A stretch of 64,000 nucleotides of DNA from DASZHJ01 sp035507155. Its GTDB lineage: Bacteria > Pseudomonadota > Alphaproteobacteria > ATCC43930 > CGMCC-115725. Below, piece after piece: positions 7,775 to 16,127 of the stretch. Made by a program: the position numbers and the translations under genes. The notes beneath the pieces were generated by a model that saw only the letters and a program-made list of their open reading frames with translations, was not told the DNA's origin and did not search any database. The stretch spans positions 1 to 64,000 of the forward strand of contig DATJOK010000163.1 in the NCBI GenBank assembly GCA_035507155.1, in the 5' to 3' direction. Each line of letters begins with the position of its first letter. Position 1 is the stretch's first letter.

Positions 7775-10302
7775 GGCTGAAGCTGACGCCGGCGGCGGCG
7801 GCGGTTCCCCTCCTCCTTCTGCTGCTCACCTGGCTCTCGATCCGCGCGACGGACCGGGACGCCGAGACCTACGACCGCGCGCTCGGCGCGCTCGATCGGC
7901 TCGCGACCGTCGGCAACGCCCTGCACCGCGATGTCCTCAACGCGCGTGCCGGCGTGCTCCGGAACTACGACCCGCTCGTCCGCGAGGTCGACGCGCAGAG
8001 CGAGGCGATCGTCGGATTGCGCGAGACCGGCGCGGTGAGCCCGCAGGCTGCCGCGGCGATCGACCGGCTGACGATGGAGATCGAGCGGCAGCAGGATCTG
8101 GTCGAGCAGTTCAAGAGCGACAACGCGCTACTGCAGAACTCGCTCGCCTATTTCAGCCGCTTCAGCGCCTATCTCGGCGCCGCGAGCCGGCAGGGGCCGC
8201 TGGTGCCCGCGGTGAGCGCCCTCGCCGCCGCCATGCTGCAGCTGACCCTCGATACCGCTCCCGAGGTCGCCGGCGAGGTCGACGAGCGCCTCAGCGATGT
8301 GGCGCGGCAGCCGGCGCCGCCCGGCGACGCCGACGCGATAAGGGGACTCCTGGCGCATGCCCGGCTCCTGCGCGACCTCCTGCCGGCCACCGACACCGTG
8401 CTCAAATCGCTCTGCACCAGCCAGAGCAAGCGGCTCCGGGATCAGATCCGTGCGATGATCCTGTCCCATCAGGCGGCGTCACGGGCGACCGCCCGGGGAT
8501 TCCGCCTCGCGCTCTACGGAACATCGCTGCTGCTGCTCGGCCTCCTGGTGCATCTCGGCCTGCGCTTGCGGGCGGGCGCGCTCGCCCTCCATCGCCGCGC
8601 CGCCTTCGAGCACATGATCGCCGGCATCTCGACGCGTTTCATCAATTCTCCGGTGAACGAGATCGGCACCCACGTCGAGCAGGCGCTCGCCGAGCTCGGC
8701 GCCTTCGTCGAGGCGAATCGCGCCTATTTCGTCCTCTCCGGCGAGTCTCCCCGCCTCTATCTCTGGTCGCGCGACGGCGGCGACTTCCCACCGAACTGGC
8801 CCGACCAGGTGCCCGCGCTTGCCGTGCATTTCGATCGGACGGAGGAAGCGCTGGTGCACGTTCCGACCCTGAGTGAGCTGCCGCCCGGCGCCGAGCGCGA
8901 CGCCCTCGCCGCCGCTGGCGTGGCAGAGTGGGTCTGCGTCACGCGCGTCGAGATGTGCCGCGCCGGCGCCAGCGGCTTCCTGGGCCTCGACTGGAGCCGG
9001 GCCGCGCACTGCAAGCAGCACGAGGAGCTCGGCCTGTTGCGGATGGCGTTCGATGCCATCGCCAATGCCCTCGCCAGGCAATACCTCTCGCGCGAGCGCG
9101 ACCGGCTGGAAGCCCATCTGCAGCAGGCGCGCCGCATGGAGACGGTGGGAGCGCTCGCCAGCGGCGTCGCGCACAACTTCAACAACATCGTCGGCGCGAT
9201 CCTCGGTTACGCGGAGATGGCCACCGAACAGGCCGCCGACCCGCGCTCGATCGGGACGCTCAACGAGATCCGCCGCGCCGGGGAGCGGGCCCGCGAGCTC
9301 ATCGAGCAGATCCTGGTCTTCGGCCGGCGCCGCAACACCCGCAGCAAGCCGATGAGCGTGCAATCCCTGGTCGCGGAGGCGACGTCGCTGCTGCGTGCCT
9401 CGCTCCCCTCTTCCGTCGAGATCGCGGTCCGTCAGACCGTTGAGCTCGCCATCGTTTCCGGCGAGCCCACCCAGCTTCAGCAGGTGGTCCTGAATCTCTG
9501 CAACAATGCCGCACAAGCCATCGACTATTCCGGCCGTATCGAGGTCGAGGTGGAGGTGGTCGGCCTTCCGCACACGCAGCTGCTGAGCCACGGCAGCCTC
9601 CCGCCCGGCAGATATGTCCGCATCGCCGTCAGCGACACCGGCCGCGGCATGAGCAAGGCCACTCTCGAGCGGCTGTTCGAGCCGTTCTTCACCACGCGCA
9701 TCGCCGGCAACGGGCTCGGCCTGGCGACGACGCGCGAGATCGTGCGCGATCACGGCGGCGCGCTCAACGTACGGAGCGCGCCCGGCGCCGGCGCCTGTTT
9801 CGAGGTCTGGCTTCCGCGCATCGACAAGGCCTCGGTCGCCGCCACCGAGCCGGCGCCCAGGCCCGAGACGGGGCATGGCAAGACCGTGCTGGTGATCGAG
9901 GACGAGCGCGAGCGCCTGCTGCGGGACGAGGAGGTGCTGGCGGCTCTCGGCTACGAGCCGGTGGGATTCACCCGCGCCGCCGACGCGCTGGCCGCCTGCC
10001 GCGCCTCGCCGGACCGGTTCGACATGATGCTGGTCGGCCATCTCATGCCCGCCACGGCGGCGATCGAGCTCGCGGCGGTGCTGCACCACACCGCGCCGAG
10101 CCTGCCGATCCTGCTGGCGACTGCTTCCTCCAAGGAGATCGGGCCGGATGCGCTGATCGCCGCCGGCATCTCCGAGGTCCTGCACTGGCCGCTGGGTTTC
10201 GCGGAAGTGGCGGCGGCGCTGGCGCGATGCGCCGCGGCTCCGCACCGCCGCGCGCGCATTACTGCCGTAACACCATTCTCCGGCGCTGACATCACGCAGT
10301 AG
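7771..10302 (+). CDS. VirA-like hybrid histidine kinase with degenerate receiver
   Basis: The 843-residue membrane sensor has TM1 at about 8-26, a helical periplasmic domain (about 27-240, DAHL-like), TM2 at about 245-266, a GAF-like linker (about 285-430), an H-box with H468 in GVAHNFNNIVGA, an ATPase domain with NLCNNAAQAI, DTGRGM and GNGLGLATTREIV, and a C-terminal receiver-like domain (about 705-820). That domain keeps the acidic pair (VIEDE), but the phospho-Asp position is G756 (MLVGHLMP) and the conserved Lys position is W806 (VLHWPL). The kinase half looks intact. The layout matches VirA-type kinases, where the receiver modulates the kinase. Its likely partner is the OmpR-type regulator at 5458-6246. 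Confidence 0.88.
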   Translation: MRLKLTPAAAAVPLLLLLLTWLSIRATDRDAETYDRALGALDRLATVGNALHRDVLNARAGVLRNYDPLVREVDAQSEAIVGLRETGAVSPQAAAAIDRLTMEIERQQDLVEQFKSDNALLQNSLAYFSRFSAYLGAASRQGPLVPAVSALAAAMLQLTLDTAPEVAGEVDERLSDVARQPAPPGDADAIRGLLAHARLLRDLLPATDTVLKSLCTSQSKRLRDQIRAMILSHQAASRATARGFRLALYGTSLLLLGLLVHLGLRLRAGALALHRRAAFEHMIAGISTRFINSPVNEIGTHVEQALAELGAFVEANRAYFVLSGESPRLYLWSRDGGDFPPNWPDQVPALAVHFDRTEEALVHVPTLSELPPGAERDALAAAGVAEWVCVTRVEMCRAGASGFLGLDWSRAAHCKQHEELGLLRMAFDAIANALARQYLSRERDRLEAHLQQARRMETVGALASGVAHNFNNIVGAILGYAEMATEQAADPRSIGTLNEIRRAGERARELIEQILVFGRRRNTRSKPMSVQSLVAEATSLLRASLPSSVEIAVRQTVELAIVSGEPTQLQQVVLNLCNNAAQAIDYSGRIEVEVEVVGLPHTQLLSHGSLPPGRYVRIAVSDTGRGMSKATLERLFEPFFTTRIAGNGLGLATTREIVRDHGGALNVRSAPGAGACFEVWLPRIDKASVAATEPAPRPETGHGKTVLVIEDERERLLRDEEVLAALGYEPVGFTRAADALAACRASPDRFDMMLVGHLMPATAAIELAAVLHHTAPSLPILLATASSKEIGPDALIAAGISEVLHWPLGFAEVAAALARCAAAPHRRARITAVTPFSGADITQ
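10258..10271. promoter_or_regulatory. Second TTAC-N4-GTAA box, upstream of the FAD oxidase
   Basis: ATTACTGCCGTAAC lies inside the last codons of the kinase gene and ends 78 nt before the ATG at 10350. It matches the box at 6283-6296 in 12 of 14 positions, and the spacing to the start codon differs by one base. It therefore probably marks a separate promoter for the flavin oxidase under the same regulator. Confidence 0.5.
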
Positions 10303-10349
10303 CCCCCATCCGACAAGTTCCAAGTGCCGAACTGCCGGAGGAGGTTCTG

Positions 10350-11810
10350 ATGGCTGGAATGAGCATGGCGGCGAGATCCGGATTGGCGGCCGCCCGCACG
10401 CTTCGCGGCCTGATGCAGGGCAAGGTCGTGCTGCCCGGAGAGGATGCCTACCTCGCCGTCATCCAGGGCCGGATCGTGTTGCCGAGCGAGGATGCCTATA
10501 ACCGTGCCCGGCGGATCTGGAATGGAGCCGTCAACCACTACCCGGCCCTCTTCGCCCAGTGCGAGACCGTCCAGGACGTGCAGGCGGCGATCCGCATCGC
10601 CCGCGCTCACCAGCTGCCGTTGTCGGTGCGCGCGGGCGGATACGATTGGACGGGGCGCGCGCTCTGCCATGGCGGCATGGTGCTCGATCTCTCGCGGATG
10701 CGTGCCATCTCCGTGGACGCGCAGTCGAGGGTCGCTACTGTTTGCGGCGGCGCCACCGCCAGCGATCTCGCCGCCGCCGCTGCGCCGCACGGGCTTGCCG
10801 CGGTGACCGGCGTGATCGGCGAGGGCGGCATGGCCGGGCTCACCCTCGGCGGCGGCTACGGACCGCTGTGCGGTTGCTTCGGCTTGGCGCTCGACAATCT
10901 CCTCGGCGCCGAGATGGTCCTCGCCGACGGACGCCGCGTGACCGCGGACGACGGCGACAACGCCGACCTGTTCTGGGCCCTACGCGGCGGCGGCGGCAAT
11001 TTCGGCGTGGTGACAGGGATGCGCCTTCGCCTGCACCCTCTGGGAAAAGTGCTGACCGGATCGATCGCCTTTCCGTGGTCCGAAGCGGAGCCGATACTCA
11101 GCCGCTACGCGGAGATCGCCGCGACCGCTCCCGATGAGCTGACGGTGGCGGCGGCGCTGCTTTCCGGTCCGGACGACCGCCCGATGCTGATCCTGGCGCC
11201 GACCTGGTGCGGCGCTCCGGCGGAAGGCGAGCAGGCGATAGCCGCGCTGCAAGAGCTCGGCACGCCTTCCTTCGTGCGGATCGCGCCGGCGACGGCTGGG
11301 GCGATGCACGGACTTCTGGACGGTCACCTGAGCCAGGGCCGGCACTACGCGATCGAGACGCGATGGCTGCCGGAGCTGACACCGGTCTCGATCTCGGCCC
11401 TCGCCGCCGGCGGCTGCGCGCGAACCTCGGCTCTGTCGGTGCTCGCCATCCATCCGTTTCACGGCGCCGCCACCCGGGTCGCCCCGGAGGCCACCGCTTT
11501 CGGGCTCCGGCGCGGTCACTTCCTGGTCGAGATCATCGCCTGCTGGGAGCCCGCGATCGGCGAGGCGGGCACCGCTCACCGGCAATGGGCGCGCGCGCTT
11601 TCCGAGGCGCTGGCACCCGCGGCCCTGCCTGGCGGCCATCCCAGCCTGCTGGCGCCCGACAATCATGAGCAGATCGCCTTCGCCTACGGCGGCAATGCTG
11701 CGCGACTGCAGTATCTGAAGCGCCGCTTCGATCCGGATGGGGTGTTCGCCTCGGCCATCGCCCTCCCCGCGCGTCGTGCTCGCGTCGGCGTCGGCATGGC
11801 CGCGCGATAA
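10350..11810 (+). CDS. FAD-binding oxidoreductase (BBE-like, PCMH-type) without covalent-flavin His
   Basis: The 486-residue protein has a PCMH-type FAD domain (about 60-240: GGMVLDLSRMRAI, MAGLTLGGGYGPL, DLFWALRGGGGNFGVVTG) and a C-terminal berberine-bridge segment (about 450-475, AFAYGGNAARLQYLKRRFDPDG). In covalent members the flavin-bearing His lies in R-x-G-G-H; here it is Y98 (VRAGGYDWTG). The second cysteine anchor is also absent, so FAD should bind non-covalently. Residues 24-54 contain an unusual duplication, VVLPGEDAY and IVLPSEDAY, 16 residues apart. SD GGAGGAGG precedes the ATG. The substrate is unknown. Confidence 0.85.
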   Translation: MAGMSMAARSGLAAARTLRGLMQGKVVLPGEDAYLAVIQGRIVLPSEDAYNRARRIWNGAVNHYPALFAQCETVQDVQAAIRIARAHQLPLSVRAGGYDWTGRALCHGGMVLDLSRMRAISVDAQSRVATVCGGATASDLAAAAAPHGLAAVTGVIGEGGMAGLTLGGGYGPLCGCFGLALDNLLGAEMVLADGRRVTADDGDNADLFWALRGGGGNFGVVTGMRLRLHPLGKVLTGSIAFPWSEAEPILSRYAEIAATAPDELTVAAALLSGPDDRPMLILAPTWCGAPAEGEQAIAALQELGTPSFVRIAPATAGAMHGLLDGHLSQGRHYAIETRWLPELTPVSISALAAGGCARTSALSVLAIHPFHGAATRVAPEATAFGLRRGHFLVEIIACWEPAIGEAGTAHRQWARALSEALAPAALPGGHPSLLAPDNHEQIAFAYGGNAARLQYLKRRFDPDGVFASAIALPARRARVGVGMAAR

Positions 11811-11921
11811 ACCGGCGCGTTGCCATCGGCGGACCCGCGGCGATACCGGCCGGGGCTCGCGCGAAGGGCGCGTTCCGTGCGACCATCGATCGGTAAATAC
11901 TGCCCCGGAGAGCGCCGCGCG

Positions 11922-12659
11922 ATGCCGGAATACATCGACGAGTACGTCGTCCACAGCGGCCCGGAAGAGCTGGCGCACGCGGCCGCCGAGCGGCTCTGCG
12001 CGACAGCGGCAGCAGCCAGGCGCCGCTTCGCCATCTGCCTCTCGGGCGGCTCGACGCCGAGACGGCTCTACGAACTGCTCGCCGGTCCGGATTTTGCGCG
12101 CCGGTTTCCCTGGCCGCTCGTCCACTGGTTCTGGGGCGACGAGCGCTTCGTTCCGCACTCGGACCCCGAGAGCAACTACCGCATGACGCGGGAAGCACTG
12201 CTGTCGCGGGCGCCGATCCCGGCGGAGAACATCCATGCGGTGCTAACCGAGGGTCTGACGCCGGAAGCATCGGCGGCCGCTTACGAAGAGACGCTGCAGG
12301 GTTTCTACGGCAGCGACCGTCTCGACCCCCGCCGGCCTCTGTTCGACACGACCCTTCTAGGCCTTGGCGAGGATGGACACACCGCGTCGCTGTTTCCCGG
12401 CACGGCCGCTCTCGACGAGCGGCAGCGCTGGGTCACGGCGGTGATCGGTGCCAAGCCGGAAGCCAGGATCAGCCTCACTTTTCCCGCCCTCGACGCCAGC
12501 CGGGAGGTTCTGTTCCTGGTTGCCGGCGCGGGCAAGCGCGCGATCCTCAGCGAGATCCGTCGCGGCGAGGATTATCCGGCAGCGCGCGTCGAGCCGATCG
12601 ACCGGCGGCTCTGGCTCGTCGACCGCGCCGCCGCGGGCGACCCGCCGGATCACTCGTAG
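11922..12659 (+). CDS. pgl: 6-phosphogluconolactonase
   Basis: The 245-residue cytoplasmic enzyme of the oxidative pentose phosphate / Entner-Doudoroff entry hydrolyses 6-phosphogluconolactone. The motifs CLSGGSTPRRLYELL (about residues 40-54), VHWFWGDERFVPHSDPESN (about 67-85) and GLGEDGHTASLFPG (about 147-160) are the standard SugarP-isomerase-fold signatures. The ATG at 11922 gives the usual length; an upstream TTG would add 34 unconserved residues. No zwf or edd lies in the window. Its last 10 bp overlap the 3' end of the convergent MacB-type gene. Confidence 0.9.
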   Translation: MPEYIDEYVVHSGPEELAHAAAERLCATAAAARRRFAICLSGGSTPRRLYELLAGPDFARRFPWPLVHWFWGDERFVPHSDPESNYRMTREALLSRAPIPAENIHAVLTEGLTPEASAAAYEETLQGFYGSDRLDPRRPLFDTTLLGLGEDGHTASLFPGTAALDERQRWVTAVIGAKPEARISLTFPALDASREVLFLVAGAGKRAILSEIRRGEDYPAARVEPIDRRLWLVDRAAAGDPPDHS

Positions 12660-14770
12660 CGCAGCGCCTCGATGGGATCGAGGCTTGCGGCCTTGCGCGC
12701 GGGATAGTAACCGAAGAACACGCCGACAGCGGCCGAGAACAGGAACCCGCCGACCACGGCCGCCGGGGAGAATGGCGCCGGCCAGCCGAAGAAGGTCGAG
12801 ATCCCAGCCGAAAATGCGACGCCCATGGCGATCCCCGCGATGCCGCCGCTGACGCTCAGGAAGACAGCCTCCGCAAGGAACTGCAAGAGGACGTGAAGCC
12901 GGCGGGCGCCGATCGCCATGCGCAAACCGATCTCCCGCGTCCGCTCGGTCACCGAGACCAGCAGGATGTTCATGATGCCGATCCCGCCGACCAGAAGCGA
13001 GATCGAGGCGACCGCAGCGAGCAGGAGCGCCATGATGCGGCTGCTGCTCTCGGCGGTCTCCACATACTGGCTCAGGTTGCGGACGTCGAAGTCCTTCATT
13101 TCGCCCGGCTTGATGCGGTGGCGGCGCATCAGCGTCTCGCTCGTCTGCGTGATCGCAGCCTGGACGCGACGGGGACTCACCGCCTGTATGAAGATCACGT
13201 TGGCGAAGCCGGTCAGTCGCGCCTGCAGATTGTAGGGATTGGGCGGCGGCAAATAGGGCCAGTTGAGCGGTGCGGTCTGCTGGCTGGGCGCCGCCACGCC
13301 CAGCACCTTGCGCTCGGCGGTGCGGAACGGCGTCATCACGAGATCGTCCTGATCCTGGCCGAAGGGAGACTGGCCTTTGGCAGCGAGCAGCCCGACCACC
13401 CGCAACGGCACGCTCCTGACCTGGATGAAGGCGCCGATCGGATTCTCGTAGGGGCTGAACAGCTGGTGATAGACCGTCTGGCCGATCACGGCGACAAGGT
13501 CGGCCCGGGCATCGTCTCCGGCGGTAATTCCTCGGCCGGCGGCGATGCGCCAATTGGTGATCGGCGGATAGTTGGGACTGACGCCCTGGATATTGGTGGT
13601 CCAGTTCCGGTTGGCGAATTGCACCTGTCCCTGCTGCCGGATCAGGTATCCCACCTCTCCTACGGCCGGATCCTCGCGACGGATGGCCTGGGCATCCTCG
13701 ACCGTCAGGGTGCTGGCGCTGCCGAACCCGCCGCGGATGCCGCCGGTGGTGAGCGCGCCGGGGAGGATGACGACGAGATTGGTGCCGAGGCTCTCGATCT
13801 GCTTGCGCACCGCCTCGTTGGCTCCCTCGCCGACGGCAACCATTACGATGAGCGCAGCGACGCCGATGAAGACGCCGAGCATGGTGAGGGCGGAGCGCAT
13901 CTTGTTGCGGCCGATCGCCTGCGCCGCGGCGGCGAGGATCATCAGCCCGAAGCTCCAGAAGCCGGCGGCGGCGATCCCGGTTTCCACGCGCTCCTCGGCG
14001 CGACGGAACAACGCCGCGCCGGCGCCCGAATCCGCTCTCCCTCGCGCCGCCTCCGGCGGCCGCGAGGATCGCGCGACCCGCTCGTCGGACACGATCCGGC
14101 CGTCCCGCATGGTGACCACCCGATCCGCGTAGGCGGCGATATCCGCCTCATGGGTGACGACGATGATGGTGACGTCCCGCTCGCGGTTGAGAGCAACCAG
14201 CGTATCCATGATCTCGTGGGACGTTCGCGTGTCGAGATTGCCGGTGGGCTCGTCGGCGAGCAGAAGGCTCGGGGCGTTGATCAGCGCCCGCGCGATGGCG
14301 ACCCGCTGCTGCTGGCCGCCGGAGAGCTGACCGGGCGTGTTGCGCTCGCGCTCGCCGAGACCGAGAAGGCTCAGCGCCGCGCGCGCCCGCTCCGTTCTCT
14401 CGCCGCGTTGGCGGGGACCGGAGGCGGCGTAGTAGAGCGGCAATCCGACGTTCTCGAGCGCGCTGGTGCGCGCCAGCAGGTTGAAGCTCTGGAACACGAA
14501 GCCGAGCCGCTCGCTCCGGATGCGCGCGAGATCGGGCTCGTGAAGCCGCGCCACGTCGACGCCCTCGAGGAAGTAATGACCGCTCGTCGGCCGGTCGAGA
14601 CAGCCGAGGATGGACATCAGCGTCGACTTGCCGGAGCCCGAGGAGCCGACGATGGCGACGAACTCACCGGGCTCGATGACGAGATCGACGCCGCGCAGAG
14701 CAGGCACCTCCACGTCGCCGACGTGGAAGATCCGCGTGACTTGCTCGATCCTGATGACAGGTTCCGACAT
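12650..14770 (-). CDS. macB: MacB-type ABC transporter, ATPase fused to permease
   Basis: The 706-residue inner-membrane protein starts with an ABC domain (residues ~1-235): Walker A GSSGSGKST, signature LSGGQQQRVAIARAL, Walker B LLADEPTGNLD, then the H-loop. A linker of about 40 residues leads to TM1 at about 285-305, a large periplasmic domain (about 310-580), and the FtsX/MacB C-terminal permease with SISLLVGGIGIMNILLVSVT and TREIGLRMAIGAR. It ends PARKAASLDPIEALRYE, the classical MacB tail. With the adaptor upstream (20-bp gap) it would form a tripartite exporter, using an outer-membrane channel not found here. The substrate is unknown (macrolide-, peptide- or siderophore-type). Confidence 0.9.
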   Translation of the reverse strand: MSEPVIRIEQVTRIFHVGDVEVPALRGVDLVIEPGEFVAIVGSSGSGKSTLMSILGCLDRPTSGHYFLEGVDVARLHEPDLARIRSERLGFVFQSFNLLARTSALENVGLPLYYAASGPRQRGERTERARAALSLLGLGERERNTPGQLSGGQQQRVAIARALINAPSLLLADEPTGNLDTRTSHEIMDTLVALNRERDVTIIVVTHEADIAAYADRVVTMRDGRIVSDERVARSSRPPEAARGRADSGAGAALFRRAEERVETGIAAAGFWSFGLMILAAAAQAIGRNKMRSALTMLGVFIGVAALIVMVAVGEGANEAVRKQIESLGTNLVVILPGALTTGGIRGGFGSASTLTVEDAQAIRREDPAVGEVGYLIRQQGQVQFANRNWTTNIQGVSPNYPPITNWRIAAGRGITAGDDARADLVAVIGQTVYHQLFSPYENPIGAFIQVRSVPLRVVGLLAAKGQSPFGQDQDDLVMTPFRTAERKVLGVAAPSQQTAPLNWPYLPPPNPYNLQARLTGFANVIFIQAVSPRRVQAAITQTSETLMRRHRIKPGEMKDFDVRNLSQYVETAESSSRIMALLLAAVASISLLVGGIGIMNILLVSVTERTREIGLRMAIGARRLHVLLQFLAEAVFLSVSGGIAGIAMGVAFSAGISTFFGWPAPFSPAAVVGGFLFSAAVGVFFGYYPARKAASLDPIEALRYE

Positions 14771-14790
14771 GGCGCTGCGATGACCTTGGA

Positions 14791-16047
14791 CTACTGCCGC
14801 GCGGGTGAGGCCGAGCTGCCGCCCGCGCTGCGCTCCTCGGCGACGACCACCTGATCGCCGTCCTGCAGATCGCCCTTGAGGATCTCCGTGAAATTCTCAT
14901 CGTCGAGACCCAGCACCACCGGTACCGGTACGGGGCGTCCGTCGCGCAGCACCCAGAGGCGTTCCTCGCTGTTGCCCGGAGCTTCCTGACCGGAACCGCC
15001 GGCGGCTCCATTGGGAGCGTAGCGCAAGGCCTGGTTCGGAACCCGCAGGACATCGTCCCGCTCGGCTACGATGATCTGGGTCGACGCGGTCATGCCCGGC
15101 TTCAGCGCGAGGTCGCTGTTGTCCACCCCGACCACCACGTCGAAAGTCACGACATTCTGCACGGTCTGAGGCGACTGGCGGACCTGGGTCACCTTTCCCT
15201 CGAAGACGCGCTTGGGGAAGGCATCGACCGTGAAGCGCGCCTTGTTGCCTTCCTTGATTCCGCCGATGTCGCTCTCGCTGACATTGGTATCCACTTCCAT
15301 CCGCGTGAGATCGGTGGCGATCAGGAAGAGCGTCGGCGTCTGGAAACTGGCGGCGACCGTCTGGCCCTGCGTCACGTTGCGCGAAACGACCGTGCCGTCC
15401 ACCGGCGAGACGATATCGGTATAGCCGAGGTTGACGTCGGCGGCGTCGAGCTCGGCCTGGCGCTGCGCGATGTTGGCCTCGTCGAGGCCGACCTGTGCCA
15501 GCGCTTGGCCATAGCCGCTCTTGGCGAGGTCGGCGGCGTCCTTGGACACCGAATCACGCTGCGCCAGCCACTGATTTCGCTCGTTGTTGGCCTTGGCGTA
15601 GGCGAGATTCGCCTTGTCCTTCTCGAGCTGCGCCTGTGCCACGCCGAGGTTGGCCTTGGCTTGGTCGACCACCACCTGGTACGGCCGCGGATCGATCTTG
15701 GCGCAGATCTGGCCAGCCTTCACCTCGGTGTTGTAGTCGCAGAAGAGCTGCTGGATGACGCCCGAGACATAGCTGCCAACGATGATGGTCAGCTCGGGAT
15801 TGACGGTTCCCGTCGCAGTGACCGTCCGCGCCACCACGCCATGGCCAACCGGCACCGCCACGTAGCGGGTCGTCACCGTGGCGCGCAGGGTCCACCACAC
15901 CGCGCCGCCACCGCCGGCGATCAGCAGCAGCAGAAGCAGCAAGAGCCAGCGGCCATGGCGCCCCAACCAGCGCAGGTGGTGAACGGAGGTCTCCACCGCA
16001 GGCGGGGCCTGGCGCGTCAGGGGATGCATACCGATTTGTTCGCTCAT
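14791..16047 (-). CDS. macA: MacA/HlyD-type periplasmic adaptor
   Basis: The 418-residue membrane-fusion protein has one N-terminal anchor (HGRWLLLLLLLLIAGG, about residues 31-48). A split lipoyl domain (GSYVSGVIQQLFCDYNTEVKAGQ and IVSPVDGTVVSRNVTQGQTV) surrounds a coiled-coil hairpin (about residues 125-205, rich in Q, K, A and E). Beta-barrel and membrane-proximal domains follow. It links the MacB ATPase-permease to an outer-membrane channel. The ATG at complement 16045-16047 is preferred over an in-frame start 18 codons upstream. It precedes macB by 20 bp in one operon. A degraded sensor kinase lies just upstream. Confidence 0.88.
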   Translation of the reverse strand: MSEQIGMHPLTRQAPPAVETSVHHLRWLGRHGRWLLLLLLLLIAGGGGAVWWTLRATVTTRYVAVPVGHGVVARTVTATGTVNPELTIIVGSYVSGVIQQLFCDYNTEVKAGQICAKIDPRPYQVVVDQAKANLGVAQAQLEKDKANLAYAKANNERNQWLAQRDSVSKDAADLAKSGYGQALAQVGLDEANIAQRQAELDAADVNLGYTDIVSPVDGTVVSRNVTQGQTVAASFQTPTLFLIATDLTRMEVDTNVSESDIGGIKEGNKARFTVDAFPKRVFEGKVTQVRQSPQTVQNVVTFDVVVGVDNSDLALKPGMTASTQIIVAERDDVLRVPNQALRYAPNGAAGGSGQEAPGNSEERLWVLRDGRPVPVPVVLGLDDENFTEILKGDLQDGDQVVVAEERSAGGSSASPARQ

Positions 16048-16127
16048 CAGCCCAGGCTCTAAAAGTCTCGCCCAGACTGCCCGAGCGGGCGCGGAGGGCA
16101 TTGATCTGCCTCAACGAGCCCCATCTC

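Noticed and set aside
8479..10323. 614-codon open frame opposite the hybrid kinase
   Set aside because: Its translation has shadow composition (A, G, R, E, D, H) and no recognisable motif. The kinase strand has complete, ordered domains.
12893..14854. 653-codon + strand open frame opposite macB
   Set aside because: Antisense shadow of a gene with intact Walker A, signature and Walker B motifs.
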